Origin: a virus
Direction: 5' to 3' (one strand)
DNA: 36,830 nt
IMG/VR virus record: IMGVR_UViG_3300013122_000621
Location: 1 to 36,830 of that record
The position numbers were made by a program, and so were the translations under genes. The notes beneath the pieces are model-generated. The model ran no database searches and was not told the origin of the DNA. It saw only the letters and a list, made by a program, of their open reading frames with translations. Positions 30,423 through 36,830 of the stretch are shown in pieces (the stretch's first letter is position 1; every line of letters begins with the position of its first letter).

Positions 30423-32917
30423 GCTTCAAGGATTGTATGACCACAGCCGTCGAAGGCGGCGAAGTCTCGAAAGAAGACGCCGCACGCCTCACGCGCGAAT
30501 TCGATAGCATGCGCAGGAAATTCGCCGCGAACAGCGAAGTGACGGCCGACGCGGAGGCGAAAAAAGCGCTGGCGGAATTGCTGAAGGCTGAAAGTGCGCA
30601 TCAGAAACGCAAGGCAAAACTCTCCCTTTCGTCGATCAAGCGGATTGCGGCCGACATTAACAGCTACAAAAATCCGCGCGGCGAACACGATGTAGGTGCT
30701 GCAGCGCTGGACCTGCTTGAGCATTTTGGCACCGCACCCTTCGACAGTGTCGAAGGCAGGCGCAAGGCGATTATCGGCATGGCTCATGCCCGGATGGATG
30801 AGGTTCTGTCCCATTTCAAGCGTTCCGCGCTCCTGGGTGACGTTGGCCGGCACAACAAGGCCCAACTGGACGAGGTGGTGCGCGAGGCTTTTGGTGAAAA
30901 TTCGGGAAACCCCGCATCCAGGCAATTCGCCCAGGTCTGGGAAGATACTCACGAATGGCTGCGCCGGCGATTTAACGCCGCCGGCGGCGCGATCGGCAAG
31001 CTCGAGCGCTGGGGATTGCCGCAGCACCATGATGCCCGGGCCTTGCGCAAGATGGGTCTCGATCAGTGGAAAGCGGATATTCGTCCCCTCCTCGATGTCG
31101 GCCGCATGAAAAATCCGTTGACCAGCCAGCCGATCGACGCGGCCGAACTCGACGATATTCTCGATGGCATCTGGACCAACATTGCAACGGAAGGCTGGTC
31201 GAAGCGGGAACCATTGCGCCAGGCATTCGGCAAGGGCGCCCTTGCCAACCAGCGCGCCGAGCATCGCTTCCTGATTTTTCGCGACGCCGACAGCTGGCTT
31301 CGATATCAGCGCGACTATGGTGGCGGTGGCGATGCATTTGCCGCGATGATGGGCCATATCAACATGATGGCAAAAGATATCGCAGCGATGGAGGTTCTTG
31401 GCCCCAATCCCAACGGCACCATCGAGTGGCTGAAACAGGCGGTTCAAAAACAGGCAATGGAAAAGGTTGCCGGCCGGCCGAGCCGCTTTGCCGGAAAATC
31501 GGATCGGGCGATCGACGGCGCGCAGTCTGCCAACAAAAAGATTGACGCTGTCTGGGGCTCCATCCGCGGAACGCTCGAAACACCTGTCAATGGCCGCTGG
31601 GCTTCAGGCCTGGCTGCGACCCGCAGCCTTATCACCGCAAGCGTTCTCGGATCTGCAGCGCTGTCATCGGTTTCCGATATCGGCACGAGCATGATGGCTC
31701 GCCAATTCGTCGGTATCGGCGCCCGCGGCGCTTTCGCTGATCTGGTCAAGGCTGCCGGCACGCAAACACGGAGGGAGGCGGTTGCTTCCGGTCTTATTCT
31801 CGAGGAGGCCATGCATGTCTTCCATGCGCAGGCCCGTTACGTTGGAACGATCGACGGCCGCGGCTGGTCCGGATTTCTTGCCGATCGGGTTTTGACCCTT
31901 TCCGGGCTCACGCCCTGGAGCCAAGCCGGCCGTCACGCCTTCGGCCTCGCGTTCATGCGGACCGCTGCAGAAAACGCCGGCAAGCCCTTCGCCTCGTTGC
32001 CGCCGGCGTTCCGTGACGTCATGACCCGCTACGGGATCCGCGAGCTCGACTGGGATAAAATGCGCAAGCTGCCAATGCATGACATGGGCAGCGGCACACA
32101 AATCATGCGGCCGAACGAAATCGCCGAACGGCTGGATGAGCGGCTGGCAGAACGCTACCTGTCCATGATCCAGGCCGAAACAGAATATGCAATTCCGTCC
32201 GGATCCGCGCGCTCGAAAGTCATGCTGGTTGATGAGAACCGCCCCGGCACGTTCATAGGTGAAGTGGTGCGGAGCTTCGCCCAGTTCAAAAGCTTTGGCG
32301 CCGTATTTCTGCTTTTGCATGGTCGGCGTGTTCATGGCCTCCTCACGGGTGGCCAGACTGCAAAGGGAGCCGCATATGCAGGTTCGCTTCTGATTTCCAC
32401 CACACTTTTCGGGGGCATGGCGCTTCAGCTTAAGTCCCTCGCCAGCGGCCGTGATCCCCAGGACATGAAGGATGGCGCATTCTGGGGTGCGGCACTCCTG
32501 CAGGGCGGCGGCCTTGGCATTTATGGCGACTTCCTCTTTTCAAACATCAATCGATACGGCGGCGGGTTCTCGACAACCTTCGGCGGTCCGCTGATGCAAC
32601 GCGCCAACGACGCATGGAACCTCACGGCCGGCAACATCGCCCAGTTGGCCAGCGGCGAGAAAACTCATTTCGGCCGCGAGCTCGTGAAGTTCATGAAAGG
32701 CAACACACCCGGATCCACGATCTGGTACACGAAGCTTGCCTGGGAACGGATTGTCTGGGACCAGCTACAATACCTGATGGATCCAGAGGCCAACAAGGCA
32801 TTCAAGCAGCGTCAGCGCTTCTTCGACAAAGAGTTTGGCCAGGGTTTCTGGTGGCGCCCTGGGCAGGCTGTCCCTGATCGGGCTCCGGACCTGCCGGCGG
32901 CACTCGGCGGAAGTTGA
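30419..32917 (+). CDS. Large internal virion protein, 832 aa
   Basis: Contains a segment W-x-x-R-R-R-F-N-A-A-G-G-A-I-G-K-L-E-R-W-G-L-P-Q-H-H-D (residues about 180-205), which I recognise as shared by large ejection proteins of podoviruses of Gram-negative hosts. Hydrophobic Ala/Gly/Leu-rich stretches near residues 400-440 and 640-690 could span or enter a membrane. With the 25148, 25714 and 28587 products it would form the inner core and ejection channel. Ends in a GWG-type Trp/Pro-rich C-terminus (GQGFWWRPGQAVPDRAP). Confidence 0.8.
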   Translation: MSFKDCMTTAVEGGEVSKEDAARLTREFDSMRRKFAANSEVTADAEAKKALAELLKAESAHQKRKAKLSLSSIKRIAADINSYKNPRGEHDVGAAALDLLEHFGTAPFDSVEGRRKAIIGMAHARMDEVLSHFKRSALLGDVGRHNKAQLDEVVREAFGENSGNPASRQFAQVWEDTHEWLRRRFNAAGGAIGKLERWGLPQHHDARALRKMGLDQWKADIRPLLDVGRMKNPLTSQPIDAAELDDILDGIWTNIATEGWSKREPLRQAFGKGALANQRAEHRFLIFRDADSWLRYQRDYGGGGDAFAAMMGHINMMAKDIAAMEVLGPNPNGTIEWLKQAVQKQAMEKVAGRPSRFAGKSDRAIDGAQSANKKIDAVWGSIRGTLETPVNGRWASGLAATRSLITASVLGSAALSSVSDIGTSMMARQFVGIGARGAFADLVKAAGTQTRREAVASGLILEEAMHVFHAQARYVGTIDGRGWSGFLADRVLTLSGLTPWSQAGRHAFGLAFMRTAAENAGKPFASLPPAFRDVMTRYGIRELDWDKMRKLPMHDMGSGTQIMRPNEIAERLDERLAERYLSMIQAETEYAIPSGSARSKVMLVDENRPGTFIGEVVRSFAQFKSFGAVFLLLHGRRVHGLLTGGQTAKGAAYAGSLLISTTLFGGMALQLKSLASGRDPQDMKDGAFWGAALLQGGGLGIYGDFLFSNINRYGGGFSTTFGGPLMQRANDAWNLTAGNIAQLASGEKTHFGRELVKFMKGNTPGSTIWYTKLAWERIVWDQLQYLMDPEANKAFKQRQRFFDKEFGQGFWWRPGQAVPDRAPDLPAALGGS

Positions 32918-32932
32918 CCCTACCTCACTTAT
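32914..32932 (+). promoter_or_regulatory. TTGACC motif upstream of the fibre gene
   Basis: TTGACC, C-TACC-TC, then CTTATG, similar to the motif before the endolysin gene (TTGACCGTACC) but with 5 bp less to CTTA. Overlaps the stop codon of the preceding gene. Confidence 0.35.
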
Positions 32933-32969
32933 GAAATGATGCCCCTGTTGAACTCAGGGGCCATTTCAT
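32931..32969 (+). other. Hairpin sequestering the fibre-gene start
   Basis: ATGAAAT/ATTTCAT (7 bp) plus GCCCCTG/CAGGGGC (7 bp), with a small internal asymmetry and a 7-nt loop. The 3' arm contains AGGGG (Shine-Dalgarno) and the first two bases of the ATG at 32968. It may act as a terminator and/or a translational switch. Confidence 0.7.
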
Positions 32970-33717
32970 GAGCAGTGTTTTCCCAATCATCGACGACCCC
33001 CGGTATCGTCGCTACACGGCAAGCGCTGGTCAGAAAACCTTCAGCATTCCTTTCCCGTTCCAGCAAGGCGAGGACATAAAAATCCTTCGGCAGCTTTCTG
33101 CCGGGGTTTACGAAACAGTGTCGTCTCCAGAATACACGATCAGTGGCGCCAACGAGCCGACAGGCGGAACTCTGGTCTTTAACACCGGCCGATCGGCGGG
33201 TGACATCATTTTGATTTTGGGAGACGCGATCCTCGATCGCATGACCTCGATCGTGCGGGACGGAAGGTTCTCGAGCGGCCTCATGGAGGGCGAGCTCGAT
33301 CGCATTCGGATTATCGAGCAGGAATTCCGCAGAGACGCCGGCCGTTCACTCAAAGTCGACTACGGTTCAAACCCGTTTACTGTCGCGGGGGATATACCAT
33401 CTGGAAGCACGCTATATCTTGACGGCGACACCATCCGAGGCGGACCGCAAGCCAGCGGCCTGGAAGACGCTATTGCGCAGGCTGCAGGATACGCTGACGC
33501 CGCCCAAGCCTCAGAACTCGCGTCTGCAGCATCAGCAATCCAATCGGCCAACTCTGCTGCCCAGTCGCTCGGAAGCGCGGCACAGGCGCAAAACCTGCTC
33601 GATGCAGCACAGGCAGGTTACACCGGCTTCCAGCCGGGCACCTTCTACGACCTCGGGCGGGTAACCGATCCATTCGAACTTTTCCCCGGCGACCTTGGCC
33701 GGGTCACCGATCTTTAA
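32968..33717 (+). CDS. Tail fibre N-terminal (adaptor) protein
   Basis: A 249-aa protein. Residues 1-120 have the T7 gp17 N-terminal pattern (RYTASAGQKTFSIPFPFQQGEDIKIL, then beta strands) that anchors fibres to the tail. Residues about 155-225 are Ala/Gln/Ser-rich helical repeats. The C-terminus has a duplicated G-R-V-T-D motif. The gene ends early for a fibre, and a second fibre gene starts 13 bases later, so this looks like the tail-binding part of a two-gene fibre. Confidence 0.85.
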   Translation: MSSVFPIIDDPRYRRYTASAGQKTFSIPFPFQQGEDIKILRQLSAGVYETVSSPEYTISGANEPTGGTLVFNTGRSAGDIILILGDAILDRMTSIVRDGRFSSGLMEGELDRIRIIEQEFRRDAGRSLKVDYGSNPFTVAGDIPSGSTLYLDGDTIRGGPQASGLEDAIAQAAGYADAAQASELASAASAIQSANSAAQSLGSAAQAQNLLDAAQAGYTGFQPGTFYDLGRVTDPFELFPGDLGRVTDL

Positions 33718-33729
33718 GCGAGGGAAACG

Positions 33730-35253
33730 ATGGCCACCCCTATCAGCCAACTCAAAGGAACCGCAGCCGAGCTCGCCGGGAAAGTATTCGGCAACGCGCT
33801 GCTAATATGGAACGAGACCACAAAACGGTGGCACGGTGGCGACGGCGTCACGGCTGGCGGCATTCCGATGGCGAGAGAGGATCAGAAAAATGATGGCTCT
33901 TTCGCCTATCTCGAGGCGGTCAAGGTCGACGACTACACCGTTGTCGCGGGTGACAAAGGCGTGTGTCTTATTGCGAGCAAGGCAACACCTATTACTTTCA
34001 CCCTCTCACCTGCAGCCACACTTTCTGCCAGCTTCAATTGCGCGATTAAAAACATCGGCGCAGGAACCCTTACGATCGCAGCCAGCGGCGCTGAAACAAT
34101 CGACGGCGTAAGCTCGATCACGCTCGCTTCCGGCGCTGCAGTCATGCTGCGTGGCAATGGTACGCTGTTCAGATCTTTTTTTACAACGGGTCTGAACAAG
34201 ACAGGCGACAGCATGTCCGGTCCTCTGGACATGCTCGGCAACCAGATCCGCAAGACCGGCTCGATTAATGGCGGCATCCTTGCCGGCCTGAGAAACAGGC
34301 TTATCAACGGCGCGGCGACGATCATCAACAGAGGCGGACAGACGATTGCCGCCGGCGCCTCTGGATACGTATTTGACCGCTGGCTGGTGACGAACAACAC
34401 CAATCAGCCGGTGGTGGTTTCGCAGTTTCAGTTGGCACTCGGTGCAGCATTCGGCGGCGCAAAGTACGTGATGCGATACAACTTCGCTGTAGCCCCCACT
34501 GCGGGAACATTGCGGATCGCCCAACGCATCGAGGCCGTCACGAGCTTCAAAGCTGGCGACCACACGATGACCGCCTACATCACTGGTCCTGCCGGCAACG
34601 AGACGCTCGCATCCGAGATAGTACAGAATTTTGGTACAAGCGGATCCGGATCTACTACCACAGCGATGGCCTTTGCATCTGGTACTCCCACGACAATCTA
34701 TTCAGCGACCACCAACCGTCGCTGCTGGGGCGTCACGGTGCCCGGCATATCCGGGAAAGTGCTTGGAACGGCGAATGACTACCTTGAAGTCGCCATGGTT
34801 CTGACGCCACGCCAGGCAGGCAATTATGACATCACCTGGTGCTCTTTCGTCCAGGGCGATGCTACGCTTGAGACGGATCCATTTTCGCCGCGCGATCCTG
34901 TGCATGAGGATCGCCTTTGCCGTCGTTATTTGCCTGGCTTCCTCACAAAAGGTGCTGGCGCTGTACCCAGCTTTGGCACGGCCACTAGTTCTTCACAGGC
35001 TACTTTTGTTGTCAATTACGGTGTCATTGCGCGGGCCGCCCCGACGGGTGCCGTCGTTCAGGGTGCAGGCATCTTTACGACTTGGGGAGCCGCACAGGGT
35101 GTGACTGGATGGAACTTTTCAGGTGGCTCATCGGAATACGCGGGTGAAATTCAGATCTCGACATCTGGTACCGGCTTTGTTGCCGGCGATGCGGGCTGGC
35201 TTCGCGCATCCGCTGGTCCTCTCAACTTGTATTTCACGGGGTGCGAACTATGA
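33730..35253 (+). CDS. Tail fibre / receptor-binding protein
   Basis: A 507-aa protein. The N-terminal 80 residues include an HGGDGVTAGGIPMA loop; the middle has beta-rich, Thr/Ala/Gly-rich repeats; residues about 185-225 read RLINGAATIINRGGQTIAAGASGYVFDRW, a pattern typical of carbohydrate-binding fibre tips in phages. The C-terminal 150 residues are beta-rich and probably recognise the host surface. ATG 33730 follows GAGGG. The next gene overlaps at ATGA, as for a chaperone. Confidence 0.8.
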   Translation: MATPISQLKGTAAELAGKVFGNALLIWNETTKRWHGGDGVTAGGIPMAREDQKNDGSFAYLEAVKVDDYTVVAGDKGVCLIASKATPITFTLSPAATLSASFNCAIKNIGAGTLTIAASGAETIDGVSSITLASGAAVMLRGNGTLFRSFFTTGLNKTGDSMSGPLDMLGNQIRKTGSINGGILAGLRNRLINGAATIINRGGQTIAAGASGYVFDRWLVTNNTNQPVVVSQFQLALGAAFGGAKYVMRYNFAVAPTAGTLRIAQRIEAVTSFKAGDHTMTAYITGPAGNETLASEIVQNFGTSGSGSTTTAMAFASGTPTTIYSATTNRRCWGVTVPGISGKVLGTANDYLEVAMVLTPRQAGNYDITWCSFVQGDATLETDPFSPRDPVHEDRLCRRYLPGFLTKGAGAVPSFGTATSSSQATFVVNYGVIARAAPTGAVVQGAGIFTTWGAAQGVTGWNFSGGSSEYAGEIQISTSGTGFVAGDAGWLRASAGPLNLYFTGCEL

Positions 35254-35636
35254 CCAAATGGAGACTGATCACGCCGCCTGGCGCAGAGCCGCAAATCGTC
35301 TCGCGCGTTCTGGCCGACGGCGCTCATGAAAGCTGCCTCGTTACCGCGCAAGACTATGTCGACTGGGTCGCAGCTGGAAATGAACCGGACCCTTACGTGG
35401 TGCCGGAAGCCGAACCCTATCGCCTTTTTAAAACGACGCTCTGGGTCAGGCTTTCGAATGCCGATGCTGAAACCGTCATGGCGGCCAAGGCGCTTCAGCC
35501 GGCAAAGTTCCGGGGCATATGGGATGATGCCCAGATCATCGAGAGCGACAGCGAGTTTTTCGATGCTCTCAAGGCCTTCCTGTCGGCAACTCTGAACGCA
35601 GAAAAGGCCGAGGCACTGCTGCAGCCGGAAAGCTGA
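35250..35636 (+). CDS. Tail fibre assembly protein candidate
   Basis: A 128-aa acidic protein, containing WRLITPPGAEPQIVSRV, EPDPYVVPEAEPYRLFKTTLWVRLS and a helical C-terminus. Placed directly after the fibre gene and overlapping it by ATGA, it suits a chaperone for fibre folding, but no family motif is certain. A GTG at 35241 is an alternative start. Confidence 0.6.
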   Translation: MTKWRLITPPGAEPQIVSRVLADGAHESCLVTAQDYVDWVAAGNEPDPYVVPEAEPYRLFKTTLWVRLSNADAETVMAAKALQPAKFRGIWDDAQIIESDSEFFDALKAFLSATLNAEKAEALLQPES

Positions 35637-35645
35637 CGCCCGCAT

Positions 35646-35670
35646 TTGACCGTACCGCCTCTCCCTTACC
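35646..35670 (+). promoter_or_regulatory. TTGACC motif upstream of the endolysin gene
   Basis: TTGACC, 13 bp, CTTACC: same geometry as at 21046, and 18 of the 23 bases from TTGACC to CTTA agree. Followed by the 35671 hairpin. Confidence 0.4.
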
Positions 35671-35703
35671 ATGGCTCCAGTTGTAAAAACCGGAGCCATT
35701 TTT
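35671..35703 (+). terminator. Terminator-like hairpin over the endolysin Shine-Dalgarno
   Basis: ATGGCTCC/GGAGCCAT (8 bp), one mismatch, GTT/AAC (3 bp), loop GTAAA, then TTTTT. GGAG in the 3' arm is at Shine-Dalgarno distance (9 bases) from ATG 35705. It can act as terminator of the fibre operon and as a block to translation when read as part of a long message. Confidence 0.75.
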
Positions 35704-35704
35704 C

Positions 35705-36625
35705 ATGTCCACAAAGCTGCCTGAGGCCGTGCCATTGCACGCGCAAAACCTGTTGGATTTCATCGGTGATATTGAAGCGCCGCAGGGTTACAATACCATC
35801 TTTGGAAACCGCCAGGGGAAACTACGCGTTCCTCTCACCCAGATGACCTATGGCGACATCATCGATGCGCAGGCCAACTGGGGAAACAAGACGTGGGTGA
35901 AAAAAAACTGGGGCTATGACACGGCGTCAAGCGCCGCCGGCCGTTATCAGTTCATGCGTGCCACCCTGCAGGGCATCGCGAAGGAGGTTCCCTCCATCGA
36001 TGGCAGGACAATCTTTTCAAGCGACCTGCAGAACAAGCTTGGTTACTACCTGCTGCTGCGCAGGGGCTATGCCGATTTCATTTCGGGTAAGCTCAATCTC
36101 GTCCAGTTCGGGCTGAAGCTCGCCCAGGAGTGGGCAAGCTTTCCTGTCCTCGCTGGCGCGAAAGGCGCTCACCGGCAGGTGGCACGCGGTCAAAGCTATT
36201 ACGCCGGCGACGGTCTCAATAAGGCATTGGTAAAGCCGGAACGGGTCGAGGCGCGTCTGCGGCATGTGCTCGACCTTGTCAGGCTCGTGACAGTCGGCGA
36301 TACGCCGGCGACGATTTCTCCTGCCCCCTCCCGGCAGGATCCCGGTGTCGATGGCAATACTGCCGCACCTGTGCCGGCGGAAAAGGTGGACCCACCCTCG
36401 CCTGCCGGAGGGCGGAAGGCGAAGCCTGTGCGCAAATCTGGTCGTTTCTGGACATGGTTGCTCGCAGGCGGCATTTCGAGCACGACCATCACCGAAAAGC
36501 TGGGGGCTTTCCAGCTTGATTGGCGCGTGCAGATTGCCCTGTTGGCCGTCATCGTGGGGTTTGCGATCTACGCAATCGCCACCATGCCGGCGGTGCGCCG
36601 CGCTCTTGGTATCGGCGATGTTTGA
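35705..36625 (+). CDS. Endolysin with C-terminal membrane segment
   Basis: A 306-aa peptidoglycan-cutting enzyme, lambda R/GH104-like by motif: E24 in GDIEAPQGYNTIFG, then SSAAGRYQFMRATLQG (residues 75-90) and EWASFPVLAGAKGAHRQV, comparable with AGRYQLL and IWASLPG of lambda R. Residues about 195-240 are a Pro/Ala/Lys linker, and residues about 275-294 (VQIALLAVIVGFAIYAIATM) a membrane segment; a weaker hydrophobic stretch lies at about 245-255. No signal peptide. The enzyme may be membrane-tethered or fused with a holin-like part. No separate holin is visible in the window. Confidence 0.8.
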   Translation: MSTKLPEAVPLHAQNLLDFIGDIEAPQGYNTIFGNRQGKLRVPLTQMTYGDIIDAQANWGNKTWVKKNWGYDTASSAAGRYQFMRATLQGIAKEVPSIDGRTIFSSDLQNKLGYYLLLRRGYADFISGKLNLVQFGLKLAQEWASFPVLAGAKGAHRQVARGQSYYAGDGLNKALVKPERVEARLRHVLDLVRLVTVGDTPATISPAPSRQDPGVDGNTAAPVPAEKVDPPSPAGGRKAKPVRKSGRFWTWLLAGGISSTTITEKLGAFQLDWRVQIALLAVIVGFAIYAIATMPAVRRALGIGDV

Positions 36626-36830
36626 CAAGCTCAGAACCGCGCTGGTGGCGATCGGCGGGGCGGCGGCCGGCATCGCTGTCACCTCCCTCGTAATGGTGCC
36701 GGCGGCGAAACGGGAAGGCAAATCGGCGGCGATCGCCGAAATGGCCGTGGCGGCCGCCAGGGTCGAGATGCAGAGAAAGGGTGACGATGCGAGCCTGCAG
36801 ACCAAAACAGATTTTCAGCTTTGCGTTCTT
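36618..36830 (+). CDS. Rz-like inner-membrane spanin (partial)
   Basis: The first 71 residues; the 3' end is cut by the window. An N-terminal membrane segment (LRTALVAIGGAAAGIAVTSLVMV) is followed by a charged, helical region that resembles small Rz-like proteins of rhizobial phages (KREGKSAAIAE, EMQRKGDDASLQTKTDFQLCV). ATG 36618 overlaps the endolysin gene by 8 bases. With an outer-membrane partner it would disrupt the outer membrane at lysis. A nested Rz1 could lie beyond the end. Confidence 0.65.
   Translation, partial: MFDKLRTALVAIGGAAAGIAVTSLVMVPAAKREGKSAAIAEMAVAAARVEMQRKGDDASLQTKTDFQLCVL

Overview
The window reads as most of a temperate, T7-like (podovirus-type) bacteriophage or prophage of an alphaproteobacterium, most probably a rhizobial host. 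This rests on the high-GC, tightly packed genes with 4-base ATGA overlaps, a lysogeny module (tyrosine integrase, LexA/cI-like repressor, divergent Cro-like gene) and a podovirus structural module (T7-like connector, tail tubular A and B, internal virion proteins, T7-type fibre N-terminus). The host assignment is inference. No host gene, tRNA or rRNA gene, insertion sequence or CRISPR array is visible. The left end is closed by a complete gene; the right end cuts a spanin-like gene.

Layout. 1-715: two small genes of unknown function, one encoding a secreted cysteine-containing peptide. 717-4649 (minus strand): a leftward operon of small overlapping genes led by a DNA-binding helix-turn-helix protein, then a terminator, the integrase, a Lar-like zinc-ribbon protein and an XRE regulator. 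4650-5895: the switch region, with a minus-strand repressor, a Cro-like gene on the plus strand and shared CCATAAATG half-sites. 5892-14523 (plus): early genes, including a MazG-like protein, a ParB-like protein, two helix-turn-helix proteins, a DUF3850-like protein, a Toprim primase and a primase/helicase ATPase, ending at a terminator. 14560-16024: the packaging start region, with a highly ordered TGTCTA array, a small-terminase candidate carrying an AT-hook, and a 514-bp very GC-rich non-coding stretch. 16025-30422 and on to 32917: large terminase, GNAT-like protein, connector, Bbp19-like protein, scaffold, major capsid, tail tubular A and B and four internal virion proteins, one with a GH24 lysozyme domain. 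32968-35636: a split tail fibre and an assembly-protein candidate. 35705-36830: endolysin with a C-terminal membrane segment, then an Rz-like protein.

How it works together. The repressor and Cro-like protein probably compete at operators between them and at 4700-4731. Release gives leftward expression (toward integrase) and rightward replication genes. The late genes start past the 14537 terminator, downstream of the TGTCTA array, which could be an origin, a packaging site or a late-gene operator. No phage RNA polymerase is seen, so late transcription probably uses host polymerase; TTGACC motifs sit in late intergenic gaps before the capsid, fibre and endolysin genes.

The strongest unexplained signals are the TGTCTA array (two modules of inverted triplets, each with exactly 36 bp between arms), the G/C-tract region between the terminase genes, and hairpins whose 3' arm contains the Shine-Dalgarno of the next gene (fibre, endolysin).
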